64,000 nucleotides of DNA from Pseudomonas fulva (GTDB lineage: Bacteria > Pseudomonadota > Gammaproteobacteria > Pseudomonadales > Pseudomonadaceae), in the NCBI RefSeq assembly GCF_015680705.1, contig NZ_JADNYP010000009.1:173514-237513 (forward strand). The letters run 5' to 3'. Below the pieces are notes generated by a model. It was not told the origin of the DNA. It did not search any database and saw only the letters and a program-made list of their open reading frames with translations. Positions 20,226-28,319 of the stretch are shown piece by piece (position 1 is the first letter of the stretch; the number at the start of each line of letters is the position of its first letter). The position numbers and the translations under genes are program-made.

Positions 20226-20546
20226 ATGAACATCGACGACACTGGCTTCGAGCTGGGAATGCCGACCCCTGTCGAAATGCTCCAGCAGCAATTACTGCTG
20301 GTACAGGCCGAATACGAGAACGCCATGGTCGCGCTTGCCAGGGCAAGACAGGACATCCGCAGCCTGGTCGACATGCATGCCCAGTGCATGCGCGACAGAC
20401 AGGGCGCGCAGAGGTCGCTGGCTCAGGCTCAGCGCGAACTGCTGGACAAACGCAGCCTCATCTATCGGCTGGAGGTCAGGGTCGATGAACAGGAAACCCG
20501 GATCCGCCTGCTCGAACAGCAGCTTCATGGCGTGGTACGGCGCTGA
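20226..20546 (+). CDS. Unknown SOS-regulated coiled-coil protein
   Basis: A 106-aa protein I do not recognise. After about 15 polar residues it is almost entirely helical with heptad character, from EMLQQQLLLVQAEYENAMVA to the end, including RSLAQAQRELLDKRSLIYRL. This suggests a homodimeric coiled coil. It is soluble, with no signal or membrane segment. An ATG at 20220 is also possible; both follow the LexA box directly. The SRAP gene begins 30 nt downstream, so the two are probably co-transcribed and damage-induced. The role may be to scaffold or inhibit a DNA-repair step, but nothing in the sequence proves this. Confidence 0.72.
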   Translation: MNIDDTGFELGMPTPVEMLQQQLLLVQAEYENAMVALARARQDIRSLVDMHAQCMRDRQGAQRSLAQAQRELLDKRSLIYRLEVRVDEQETRIRLLEQQLHGVVRR

Positions 20547-20576
20547 CCGGGTCGACTCGCAACCACGGAGGTGAAC

Positions 20577-21254
20577 ATGTGCGGACGCGTGACGCAGTAC
20601 AACGGCATTCATGACTTCGTCGCCGCGCTTGGCGTGGAAGGTGCCTGGCGGGACAACGTCTCCGAACGCTGGCAGCCGCGCTTCAATGTGGCGCCTGCCA
20701 CGGCGGTCATGGTGCTGCACCAGCAAGCGCAAGGCCTGGTCGCCGACCTGGTCAAGTGGGGCTGGAGACCACACTGGGCGGGCGATCGTGCCGCGCCGAT
20801 CAATGCGCGCGCGGAGAAGGTCGCCCATGGCGCCTTCTTTCGGGCCATCTGGCCGAGTCGAGCGGTCACGCCGATAGACGGCTGGTACGAATGGGTCGAT
20901 GAAGGCGGCCCGCGCAAACAGCCTTACCTGATCCGACGGCGTGACGGGCGTCCTGCCTTGTGCGCCAGCATCGGCCAGTTCCAGGGCAGCCCACATGATG
21001 GCTTCGTGATCATTACTGCCGATGCACAAGGCGGCATGCTCGACGTGCATGACCGCCGCCCTGTCGTCCTGGCAGCGGAACTTGCGCGCGAATGGCTCGA
21101 GCCTTCGACACCCAGAACGCAGGCCGAGCAGATGGTGCTGAACCTCGGCGAGCCGGCCGAAGCCTTCGAGTGGTATCGGGTCAGCCCGGCCGTGGGCAAT
21201 GTACGCAACCAGGGAGCGGAACTGATCGAGCCCCTGGATCTTCCCCGCCGCTGA
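20577..21254 (+). CDS. SRAP-domain protein (YedK/HMCES type), abasic-site DNA crosslinking
   Basis: A 225-aa protein starting MCGRVTQ, so the catalytic Cys becomes residue 2 after Met removal. The other active-site residues are present: Asn in PINARAE (N76), Glu in GWYEW (E105) and His in LDVHDRRP (H158), the same spacing as in E. coli YedK. The family forms a thiazolidine crosslink with abasic sites in single-stranded DNA, shielding them during replication. The start is set by GGAGG at 20567-20571, 5 nt before ATG 20577. Downstream of a LexA box and a coiled-coil partner, SOS induction is directly indicated. Confidence 0.93.
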   Translation: MCGRVTQYNGIHDFVAALGVEGAWRDNVSERWQPRFNVAPATAVMVLHQQAQGLVADLVKWGWRPHWAGDRAAPINARAEKVAHGAFFRAIWPSRAVTPIDGWYEWVDEGGPRKQPYLIRRRDGRPALCASIGQFQGSPHDGFVIITADAQGGMLDVHDRRPVVLAAELAREWLEPSTPRTQAEQMVLNLGEPAEAFEWYRVSPAVGNVRNQGAELIEPLDLPRR

Positions 21255-21337
21255 GCGGACAGGCGCCTGGCAACGACCCCGACGCCGCGCCTGCCCCAAC
21301 GGCCCGTGCGGCGTTTGCCATCAGCCGGCGGGCCTGT

Positions 21338-21457
21338 TCAGCAAGCGCCCGGCGGAATACCGTGCTTGTTGAGGTCCTTCAGTCGCTCGCGCTCCTTTTC
21401 GGTCGCATGTGCCGGGGTATCGTCGTTTTCAGGCTTTTCTTTCTTTTCTTCGGTCAT
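21338..21457 (-). CDS. Small charged protein, 39 aa
   Basis: Reading the minus strand gives MTEEKKEKPENDDTPAHATE and 19 further residues ending in a Cys. GGAG lies 8 nt before the ATG. Composition is dominated by Glu, Lys and Asp; it is probably disordered. It lies alone between the SRAP gene and an iron-permease-like gene. Small hydrophilic proteins of this sort are common near stress genes in Pseudomonas, but no function is known to me. Confidence 0.55.
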   Translation of the reverse strand: MTEEKKEKPENDDTPAHATEKERERLKDLNKHGIPPGAC

Positions 21458-21609
21458 TGCATCGATCTCCATTGGGTACCGGTTTTGGCAATCTGCCGTG
21501 CCTGGGGTTCAGTCGGCACGACCCGCAATACGGCCTGGCCAGATGTAAAAATAAATTTCAAGGCGACCCTGTTGTCCTAATTGACAGACACAAGCCTATG
21601 GAGGAAACG

Positions 21610-22011
21610 ATGAAATTCGCGAAGTTCTGTCAGTGGCTGTCCAACCAGTCCGGAAGTTCCAGGACCTTCCTGATCGCGCTGGCGCTGATCATCATCTGGG
21701 CCTGCACCGGTCCGTATTTCCACTACAACGACACCTGGCAGCTGATCATCAATACCGGTACCACGATCATCACCTTCCTGATGGTGTTTCTGATCCAGAA
21801 CACCCAGAACCGGGACAACGATATCCTGCACGTGAAGCTGGATGAGCTGATTCGTGCTACCAAGGCGGCGGAAAATTCGGTGCTGGATCTCGAGGCGATG
21901 AGCGGTCGTGAGCTACAGCAATTGAGAAAAGCCTATCGGGCCATGGCCGAACGCAAGGCCAGCCTGGACATGAACGGGCCATTCGACAAGCAGACCGACG
22001 TGCACAAATGA
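21610..22011 (+). CDS. Low-affinity iron permease family membrane protein
   Basis: A 133-aa protein with two membrane segments, SRTFLIALALIIIWACTGPY (about 17-36) and LIINTGTTIITFLMVFLIQN (about 45-64). The conserved TQNRDNDILHVKLDELIRA block follows, diagnostic of the low-affinity Fe/Cu permease family (PF04120). A cytosolic helical C-terminus follows. The family name comes from yeast Fet4; transport by the short bacterial members is unproven. GGAGGAAACG precedes ATG 21610. Confidence 0.85.
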   Translation: MKFAKFCQWLSNQSGSSRTFLIALALIIIWACTGPYFHYNDTWQLIINTGTTIITFLMVFLIQNTQNRDNDILHVKLDELIRATKAAENSVLDLEAMSGRELQQLRKAYRAMAERKASLDMNGPFDKQTDVHK

Positions 22012-22110
22012 GCCACCGCCGGTGCATGCCGCTGCGCTCGAGGACCTGGACGAACCCGAGCGAGGCGGCGCCTTTGCCGACCGCCTCGCTGCAAACGCGT
22101 CGAGCCTCGC

Positions 22111-22353
22111 TCACTCGGCAGTGGACCACTTGGCCGACTCGCTGTCGATGCGCGCGATCACGGTCGCGTTGTATTGACGCTGGCGATGCAGGTCATCACG
22201 CATGGCCGGGAAGTCCAGCGACTTGTGCTGCAACTCACGCACCACGATGTTGGAAATGACGTACTCGCCGCATTCGACGCAGGACACCTGCTGGCCTTGC
22301 TCGTCGGCTCGAACCACCTCGGCATCGGTTCCACACAAGTAGCAATTGATCAC
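22111..22353 (-). CDS. Small zinc-ribbon protein, 80 aa
   Basis: It begins INCYLCGT and then VSCVECGEYVIS, giving two CxxC pairs spaced as in a zinc ribbon; the rest is helical and polar. The start is GTG 22353 with GGAG 8 nt upstream. Function is unknown; such ribbons bind RNA, DNA or protein partners. The next minus-strand gene upstream is at 22440-22652, 86 nt away, so the two may be co-transcribed. Confidence 0.7.
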   Translation of the reverse strand: MINCYLCGTDAEVVRADEQGQQVSCVECGEYVISNIVVRELQHKSLDFPAMRDDLHRQRQYNATVIARIDSESAKWSTAE

Positions 22354-22439
22354 GAGATTTCTCCAATGGCTTTACCTGTGGGAGGACAGCGCGGCATCGC
22401 GGTTCAATCGATCGTACCGGTGAACACCCGTCTTCGCTG

Positions 22440-22652
22440 TCACTTGCCGCCCATCAGGTTGCCGAGTGCCCGGTCTTCGACGAAGCGCATCCACTGCTCG
22501 AAAGCCTGTCGATGCTCGGCGGTCACGTCGTTCCACGCGACCATGTCCAGCTGACCGTACGCGACCTGCTTCATCGTTTCGGCGACCACGTCGTTCAGGT
22601 GCTTGATGAGTTGATAAGCCTCGAATTGGGCTTCCTGATCTTTCGCTGTCAT
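22440..22652 (-). CDS. Small helical protein, 70 aa, unknown
   Basis: A 70-aa soluble helical protein (MTAKDQEAQFEAYQLIKHLN onwards, ending NLMGGK). It has no Cys, signal peptide or membrane segment. GGAAG precedes the ATG. It lies upstream of the zinc-ribbon gene on the same strand. I do not recognise a family. Confidence 0.6.
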   Translation of the reverse strand: MTAKDQEAQFEAYQLIKHLNDVVAETMKQVAYGQLDMVAWNDVTAEHRQAFEQWMRFVEDRALGNLMGGK

Positions 22653-23042
22653 AGGAAAGCTTCCGAAGAAAAACTTGTGTTACAGCCAGTTAAGCAGACG
22701 ACCTGAGAAAAATTCTCAAGGTTCATCCTTTGTCCGATTTGCCGACGAAGGACGCCAAATGTTGGGAAAACATTCATTCAGGCGCCGTTTTCCGCCACCT
22801 GCTCACTGGCGCCCAACCCTGCCCTGTCCGCCTGGCGTGCTGATCACGGAAGAAACAGGTGAACCAGCGCGTGTTTGATGGTCAGCCAGGGCTTGAAAGT
22901 CGACAAGTGATCGAAGAGGTGGCTGGAACTGCCAGTCAGACTCACGACCGAGATATAGATGAACCATCGGCCAACCAGCCTCGACAGTTTTCGCTTGAGC
23001 AATCGCAACAACGGATATACCTGGCCTGATCTTGAAAATGAA
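22653..23042. other. Intergenic stretch with no supported gene
   Basis: It has a small perfect inverted repeat TGAGAA-AAA-TTCTCA at 22704-22718, near the start of the 70-aa gene and possibly part of its promoter/operator region. No reading frame with a plausible ribosome-binding site and composition was found on either strand. Confidence 0.45.
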
Positions 23043-23065
23043 AAGTCCGACTGGATGTCGGACTT
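23043..23065 (-). terminator. Rho-independent terminator-like hairpin
   Basis: Arms AAGTCCGAC (23043-23051) and GTCGGACTT (23057-23065) enclose a 5-nt loop. On the minus strand it is followed by a T-rich run. It lies about 63 nt after the stop of the small membrane protein at 23129-23311. Confidence 0.7.
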
Positions 23066-23128
23066 GGCGTTGCCTGTGGGGGTGCGAGGAAAAGCGCAAT
23101 CGCATCGCTCGATGCGTGCGAGGCAGCC

Positions 23129-23311
23129 TCAAGGACGCCGGACCGTGGTGCGCAATCCGGCGAGCAGCAGCAGCACGCCGGGTACCAGCAGGCCGATGGA
23201 AGTGTAGCCGAAGGCAGGCTGGCCGCTCGCACCCACGGCAGCGAAGGCTGCGCCCGTGCCTATCAAGGTGGTGCTCGCGATGATGAACGGTTTTCCGGTG
23301 TACTTGCGCAT
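23129..23311 (-). CDS. Small two-helix membrane protein, 60 aa
   Basis: It begins MRKYTGKPFIIASTTLIGTG. Two hydrophobic segments (about 8-25 and 33-52, the second containing IGLLVPGVLLLLAGL) indicate a helical hairpin in the inner membrane with a short basic tail. The GAGAG ribosome-binding site favours ATG 23311 over the upstream codon at 23338. Function is unknown. Confidence 0.6.
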   Translation of the reverse strand: MRKYTGKPFIIASTTLIGTGAAFAAVGASGQPAFGYTSIGLLVPGVLLLLAGLRTTVRRP

Positions 23312-23569
23312 GTCGGCTCTCTTTTGCGTAGCGCCCATTCAAGCACAAATCGCTGCCGTGCGCCGCAGCGAACTTGCCGATCCGTCAAAGCCATTGCATG
23401 AAGCCATCGAAGCCGGATAAAAAGAACCCCTGGAGCGATGCAACGGTCTGGGCAGTATCGAGCTCGACCAGGTTCGTCGTCCCAGGCTGACGCTGCCAGC
23501 CTGGCCAGGTTCGACGCAATGCCGACTTTCGGGATGATCACACTTACCCTTACCTGAACGGAGTTCCCG

Positions 23570-24145
23570 ATGCCCCAACCTGTAATGGAACCTCACCAGT
23601 TCCTGTCCGCCGAGGAACGCGCGGTGATCTCGCAGATCGAGGCGACCACCAACGTGCTTCGACTGGTTACCCGGGTCACGCAGATGCGCTTTGCCGCGAT
23701 CGCGAAACTCACCGATAGCGAATGGATCACTTGCTCGGTCTACGATCCGGGTCAACTGGGTATCGATCCGGGCGAAAGCGCGCCTATCGACACGACCATC
23801 TGCAGTGAATTCAAGCGCAACCCGCAAGCCTTTCACATCCCCGACATCGACAGGCACGAGCGCTTCGCTCACAAGGCGATCGTCAGGAAGTTCGGCCTGC
23901 GGAGTTACGTAGGCGCGCCGATCCTCCTGCCCGATGGGCGCATGTACGGGGCCCTATGCGCGCTCGATTCGAAACCGTCCCCAAGCGAAGATCCGGATAC
24001 AGCGGAAACGCTCGGGCTGTTCGCCCGGTTGATCGGCTGCATCTTCTACGCCGACCTGCAGGACCACGACTCGCTCGACGAGCGCAGTCACGCGCGCTCC
24101 GCCCACCCTGACAGCAAGACCGCCAGCCAAGCCCCAAGGCGCTGA
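23570..24145 (+). CDS. GAF-domain protein
   Basis: A 191-aa single-domain GAF protein. ATTNVLRLVTRVTQMRFAAI is the N-terminal helix, then a sensor core with CSVYDPGQLGIDPGE, ICSEFKRNPQAFHIPD and the family end block SYVGAPILLPDGRMYGALCA. The last 30 residues are polar and probably disordered. It has no output domain, so it is likely a stand-alone small-molecule or redox sensor, or a partner of another regulator. GGAG lies 6 nt before the start. Confidence 0.85.
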   Translation: MPQPVMEPHQFLSAEERAVISQIEATTNVLRLVTRVTQMRFAAIAKLTDSEWITCSVYDPGQLGIDPGESAPIDTTICSEFKRNPQAFHIPDIDRHERFAHKAIVRKFGLRSYVGAPILLPDGRMYGALCALDSKPSPSEDPDTAETLGLFARLIGCIFYADLQDHDSLDERSHARSAHPDSKTASQAPRR

Positions 24146-24366
24146 ACAATCATGCTTCACGCAAGCTGCTCGAGCGGTAATGCAGGTGCAAGGTCGGACC
24201 ACGCGACGGGAGTTTCGTCGGGGGCCCGATGCTCAAGAAGACGAGGGAAAGGACCGCGCCCAGTGGCTGCGCAAGGTGGCAGTCGCTCCCTCGAGCGCAG
24301 CCTGCCCCCTGGCTGAGGAAAAGCTCAGCGTGGTGACTGGGCTGGCGCACTGGTGGACATATGGCG

Positions 24367-24597
24367 CTATTTCGCATCCCGCTCGGTTTGCGCGGTCCCA
24401 TTGTCGCGCGGGGCCAGCGCATCCTGGTCGGAGCCAGGGTTGCCAGGCGGCGGCGTCCAGTCCTGCGGGTGGCTTTCGCCCTGCTTGGGCTCGGACCTGG
24501 TCTGCTCAAGCCCCGAGCCGTGGCCTTCACCGGTGTCCGTGGTCTGGTCGGCGGGGCCTGGATAGGCCGCTTCCGGTCCGTTGTCTTTCTTCACCAT
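24367..24597 (-). CDS. Hydrophilic disordered protein, 76 aa
   Basis: It begins MVKKDNGPEAAYPGPADQTT and is rich in Gly, Pro, Asp, Gln and Glu with no hydrophobic core. The composition resembles hydrophilins induced by osmotic or stationary stress, but this is inference. The AAGGAG ribosome-binding site sits 6 nt before ATG 24597. Confidence 0.55.
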   Translation of the reverse strand: MVKKDNGPEAAYPGPADQTTDTGEGHGSGLEQTRSEPKQGESHPQDWTPPPGNPGSDQDALAPRDNGTAQTERDAK

Positions 24598-24664
24598 GAG
24601 ACTCTCCTTCGCTGAAGTGAATATCTGCATCTACAGTTCTGAGGAATCGATCGGTGGCAAAGTG

Positions 24665-25675
24665 TCAGGCTTGCGACGAATGGTCACCCAGGCCGTTTCG
24701 AGGCGACCGATCGCTACGCCGCCCCCACACCAGGGCAGGCACGATCCGGATGTAAAGCAACTCGCCCAACAGCTCCACCAGGGTCTGGGTGATCACCGCC
24801 GCGGCCGCCAGGCCTCTTATGTCCTCGGGCAAGGCCAAGGCCAGCGGCAACACCACCAGCGAATTGCGGGTGGAACTGCTGAACACCACCGACCGGGCCT
24901 TGCCGGCTGACAGCCCGAACCCCCTGGCGACCAGGGCGCCCGCAGCTGGTGCCAACACCAGGAAACCGACATAGACCGACAGGACCGGCAGCAAGCTATC
25001 GAGCTGCTGCCAGACGAAGGCGATCTGCGAGCCGATCACCACGACCAGGACAGCAGCCATGGCAGGCACCGGCAGCCAGGCCCAGCCACCGCTCCAGCGC
25101 GCCAGCAGGCGCGATCGCCTGGCGCCGGCGCAGGTCAGCACGGCCAGGCCCATGGGCAGGACGATCAACAGCACGAACGCCTCGATGAACGGCCCGGCGG
25201 AAACGCTCATTGCCCCGCCATCTTCCAGCATCAGGGCCAGGTACAGCGGCAAGAGGATCAGCTGAAGCACGAGCAGCAAGGGGGTCGCGGCCAAGATCAG
25301 CCGTGAATCGCCCTTGCCGATATGGGTGAACACCACCACATAGTCGATGCAGGGGGTAAGCAGCACCAGCAGCGCGCCGACCAGGATCGCCGGATGATCG
25401 ACCAGGCCGCGGGTAAGGCCCCAGACCAGCAACGGAACCAGGATGAAATTGGCACAGAGCAAGGCGCCCATGTAGCGTTTGTCATCCAGGCCCTGGCGCA
25501 GCTCCAGGAACGGGATCTGCAGGAACATGGCGTACATGAGCACAGCAATGGCCGGCGTCACCCAGGCGGCAAGCCCCTGGGCGGTCTGCGGCGCCAGCAG
25601 CCCGAAGGCGGCCGCGAGCATGACCGCGATTAGATAGATCGGAATCTGCCGTCGTTCCAGCTTGTCTCTGTTCAC
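24665..25675 (-). CDS. ACR3/BASS-family transporter (arsenic-resistance-like exporter)
   Basis: A 336-aa integral membrane protein with about ten hydrophobic segments. ITPAIAVLMYAMFLQIPF, LLTPCIDYVVVFTHIGKGD and SSSTRNSLVVLPLALALP are conserved blocks of the ACR3 branch of the bile acid:sodium symporter superfamily. The Cys in the PCIDYVV motif matches the functional Cys of ACR3 arsenite exporters. There is no arsR, arsC or arsH neighbour, so arsenite specificity is not supported by context; other BASS substrates are possible. Confidence 0.78.
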   Translation of the reverse strand: MNRDKLERRQIPIYLIAVMLAAAFGLLAPQTAQGLAAWVTPAIAVLMYAMFLQIPFLELRQGLDDKRYMGALLCANFILVPLLVWGLTRGLVDHPAILVGALLVLLTPCIDYVVVFTHIGKGDSRLILAATPLLLVLQLILLPLYLALMLEDGGAMSVSAGPFIEAFVLLIVLPMGLAVLTCAGARRSRLLARWSGGWAWLPVPAMAAVLVVVIGSQIAFVWQQLDSLLPVLSVYVGFLVLAPAAGALVARGFGLSAGKARSVVFSSSTRNSLVVLPLALALPEDIRGLAAAAVITQTLVELLGELLYIRIVPALVWGRRSDRSPRNGLGDHSSQA

Positions 25676-26196
25676 GCAAGGTCCTTGGGATGTAAGAATC
25701 GTGCTGCATAGGGTAATGTATCAGACGCTGGTGCCGATCGAACGAATCGGGCAGATTTCGGCAAGCCCGTGGCAGGTCATGCATCGGGCTGGCACTGAGC
25801 GGTCGCGCCACCGTCCGAACCCTTTCCAACGAGTCGAAAGCCGTCGATGGCCTGGCCAGCTGGCAGACCCGTTGCCATGCCTACCTCGTGCCTACAGTGG
25901 CTTAGCCTACCCGCCTGCAATCGGAAACGGGCCGGCCAGGGCCGGCGCCCACCGGGCACCCTTCCCTGCGCTCGTGGACATGGCCGTCTCGGCAGTTGCC
26001 GATACGCTCGTGCTGCCTATACCGGTTACCAGCAGCACCGACATGGAACGTGCCCGTACGGCGTCTGGAACATGACCAGAGCACGTTGCCAGCCCGCTGC
26101 CCCAGCGTCGCGCCTGCCTGGCTGACCGCTATTGACAGCTTTGCGCAGGTCCGCTGCAATGGCCGGCGTTTCACGGACGATGCAAGGAATCCGTCG
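25676..26196. other. Intergenic stretch without a supported gene
   Basis: About 520 bp between the divergent ACR3-like and DUF3592 genes. Open frames cross it, but none has a ribosome-binding site with convincing composition. It contains GC-rich inverted segments (for example GGCCGGCCAGGGCCGGC near 25930). It may hold promoters for both flanking genes or be decayed coding sequence. Confidence 0.4.
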
Positions 26197-26634
26197 ATGG
26201 CCAAGACGCCATTTCCCACCCGGGGCGACCTGCCCCGCGCGCTGATTTTCATCCCCCTGGGTCTGTGCCTGCTTTGTCTCACCTTCTGGCTGGTCGAACA
26301 CCGGCTGGGCTTCCTGGCCCAGGCGCAACGCGCCGAAGGGCACGTCAGCGCCCTGAACGCAGGCGGCAGTCATCCCCAGATAGACTTCACCGATGCCAAG
26401 GGCGAGACGATCAGCTATCCCGAGAGCGGGTTGATCTTCGGCTACCAGGTGGGTGATCCGGTGACGGTGTTCTATCGCGCCGAAGCCCCCGCCAGTACCG
26501 CGATCATCGCAGACCGTGGCGCGCTGTGGGGCGCCAGCCTGCTGGCAGGCCTGTTCGCCATCGTGTTCAGCGCAGGGGGTGGCTACCACCTGGTCGCATG
26601 GATTCGCCAGCGTCGGATGCCGCGGCTCGCATAA
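26197..26634 (+). CDS. DUF3592 membrane protein
   Basis: A 145-aa protein with membrane segments at about 13-32 (RALIFIPLGLCLLCLTFWLV) and 107-130. Between them is a soluble DUF3592 loop with RAEGHVSALN, PQIDFTDAKGETISYP and YQVGDPVTVFYRAEAP, which is the family pattern (F/Y-x-[DE]-x-G and GDPV-x-V-x-Y). AAGGA precedes ATG 26197. It is followed 10 nt later by the next gene, so the two are probably an operon. Confidence 0.75.
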   Translation: MAKTPFPTRGDLPRALIFIPLGLCLLCLTFWLVEHRLGFLAQAQRAEGHVSALNAGGSHPQIDFTDAKGETISYPESGLIFGYQVGDPVTVFYRAEAPASTAIIADRGALWGASLLAGLFAIVFSAGGGYHLVAWIRQRRMPRLA

Positions 26635-26644
26635 GGAGAGACAG

Positions 26645-27223
26645 ATGCATATTCCATTGCCCGTGAGCGTCAGTGACTGGCGCTACAAGACCGCCAGCGG
26701 CGGCGGGTTGACCGTGGTGTTCGCCGCCGCTGCCGGCGGCGCGCTGACGCTGACCGACCCGCAAGGGGTCGACCAGCAGTTTCGCTACGGCTCGGTCGGG
26801 GTCGGCCTGGGCATCGGTGCGCGCCTGCCGCGCTTCGGCAAGGTCAACTTGCACGTGCGGGGCAAGAGTGTCGGAGCAGCAGGCGCCAGCGAAGACTTTC
26901 CCTCGGTTGGCCAGGTGCTGGTGGCCGACTCGATCGCTGCCCGTGGCCTGGTGCGCGAGGATTTCCAGGGCGCCTGCGTGTTCCTCGAAGGGGGCATAGG
27001 CCTGCTCGGCGGGGCCAGCGGCTCGGCCATGCTGTTCGGCCTGGATCCCAAGCTGCTGGCCATGACCGCCGCGACGCTGACCCCGGTGGGCAACCTGCTG
27101 CTGCCCCACGACAGCGCGGTGCGCCTGCTGCGCTCGGCCAAGGGCGCAATCGTCGCCGCCGGAATCAACGTGGGGCTGCAGGCCGGTGGCGGCGCGACGA
27201 TTTCCCTGGGTGGGCTGTTCTGA
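26645..27223 (+). CDS. Unrecognised Gly/Ala-rich protein, 192 aa
   Basis: It starts MHIPLPVSVSDWRYKTASGG and is unusually rich in Gly, Ala, Val and Leu. Repeated glycine-rich turns (SVGVGLGIGARLP, GGIGLLGGASGSAMLFGLDP, GINVGLQAGGGATISLGGLF) resemble beta-strand or pore-like segments, but there is no signal peptide. GAGAGACAG precedes ATG 26645. It follows the DUF3592 gene by 10 nt. No family is recognised; a membrane-inserted or assembly-forming protein is one reading. Confidence 0.65.
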   Translation: MHIPLPVSVSDWRYKTASGGGLTVVFAAAAGGALTLTDPQGVDQQFRYGSVGVGLGIGARLPRFGKVNLHVRGKSVGAAGASEDFPSVGQVLVADSIAARGLVREDFQGACVFLEGGIGLLGGASGSAMLFGLDPKLLAMTAATLTPVGNLLLPHDSAVRLLRSAKGAIVAAGINVGLQAGGGATISLGGLF

Positions 27224-27243
27224 GCATGGCTGACCAGCCTATA

Positions 27244-27275
27244 CGCGTTCATCGACCTGGCGATCGATGAACGCG
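27244..27275 (+). terminator. 12-bp perfect hairpin
   Basis: Arms CGCGTTCATCGA (27244-27255) and TCGATGAACGCG (27264-27275) enclose an 8-nt loop, 20 nt after the stop of the 192-aa gene. No T-run follows. It probably protects or ends that transcript. Confidence 0.5.
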
Positions 27276-27393
27276 TGTATCGAGGCGTCTCGACCGAGCC
27301 TTGGCCACGCCCAGCGCGCCTGGTCCGTGCCACTTCGCGATGCCACCGGGAGCGAACCCTACGCTATTCACACACGCCTCGAACGGATACCCC

Positions 27394-27852
27394 ATGCGTC
27401 CTCTCAAGACCTGGCTCGGCTGCCTGCTGCTTCCCCTGTTCACTGCCTGTACCGGCCAGCAGACCCAGCGCACCGTGGTCTATGAAAACACCGTCTACCA
27501 CTGGCGTATCGAACATGTGGTAGTGCGCAACTTCCCGGCCAGCGCCCGCCAGTTCTATCAGGTCTACCTGCGAGGTCGGCCACTGATCCTCCCAGGCAAG
27601 GCCTTCAACGACCGGCGCGACATCGACAGCTTCCTTGCCGCCGGTGGTTTCGACATTGCCGACTGGCGCAACAAGTCGATCATCGTGGCGTTCGAGAACA
27701 TTCAGGAGCGCGACGGACAGACGCTGCGGCTGATCCGCTCGGTACTGGTCACGCCCGAATACACCGAGACCGAAGTGGTGTTGACGGACTTGTATACCCA
27801 GCAGGAAGTGGTGGTGGAGCGGGTGGAACCGCCTGTTCCTGCTGGAAAATAG
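27394..27852 (+). CDS. Lipoprotein of unknown function, 152 aa
   Basis: It begins MRPLKTWLGCLLLPLFTACT, with a lipobox FTA-C (Cys 19) after a short hydrophobic stretch, so it should be lipidated. The mature part has mixed alpha/beta character and no recognised motif. The start at 27394 places the lipobox correctly; its ribosome-binding site is weak. An in-frame codon at 27301 would add 31 residues in front of the signal sequence. Confidence 0.68.
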   Translation: MRPLKTWLGCLLLPLFTACTGQQTQRTVVYENTVYHWRIEHVVVRNFPASARQFYQVYLRGRPLILPGKAFNDRRDIDSFLAAGGFDIADWRNKSIIVAFENIQERDGQTLRLIRSVLVTPEYTETEVVLTDLYTQQEVVVERVEPPVPAGK

Positions 27853-27876
27853 CGAATCGAGGCGTGACCAGGGCTC

Positions 27877-28218
27877 TTGGGCACGCACAATGAACGAGTG
27901 GACGAAAATGCGCTCGAGCGCGCAATGATCGCCTTTCAGCGGGCAACGGATCAGCTCGAAGGCGTCATCATGGGCAAGCCACATGGCGATGCAGTCCCGG
28001 AGGCCTCGAATAATTCTGCATTCGTTGAGTTGATCGCCGATGGCAACACCGATCTGGCCAACAAGGTCCGGCAGTTTCAGTTCCGCGATATTCGACCGAA
28101 AGCAGCTTCGGAGATCGACGACATCACTCATGCCGGCAGACTGCTCGGGCACTCGAAAGAAGAGATGACCAAGCGAGTCTATCGCCGTGTGGGCGAGGTG
28201 GTCAGCCCGACCAAATAG
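27877..28218 (+). pseudogene. Tyrosine recombinase (phage/ICE integrase) C-terminal remnant
   Basis: The last 65 codons of this 113-codon frame are an integrase C-terminus. FQFRDIRPKAASEID carries the second catalytic Arg, RLLGHSKEEMT carries the His, and KRVYRRVGEVV carries the nucleophile Tyr. The N-terminal DNA-binding half and the first Arg are missing, and the first 45 codons do not look like integrase. The frame ends about 100 bp from the 3' end of tRNA-Cys, the usual position of an integrase beside its tRNA attachment site. It is therefore read as the leftover of an island once inserted there. Confidence 0.75.
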
Positions 28219-28279
28219 AAGCCTGATGCGGAAACGATGTCCCAGGATGCGGAAACGATAGGGTTTCCAGCGCCCAAAG

Positions 28280-28308
28280 AAAAACCCCGCAGACCAAGAT
28301 CTGCGGGG
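28280..28308 (-). terminator. Rho-independent terminator of tRNA-Cys
   Basis: Arms CCCCGCAGA (28285-28293) and TCTGCGGGG (28300-28308) with a 6-nt loop. On the minus strand they are followed by TTTTT. It lies just downstream of the tRNA-Cys 3' end. Confidence 0.88.
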
Positions 28309-28319
28309 CTTTCGAATGG

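Noticed and set aside
22022..22177. A short plus-strand frame overlapping the zinc-ribbon gene end
   Set aside because: It runs opposite the better-supported minus-strand gene and lacks a ribosome-binding site.
24665..25675. Complete arsenic resistance operon
   Set aside because: No arsR, arsC or arsH gene is adjacent; only the ACR3-like transporter is present.
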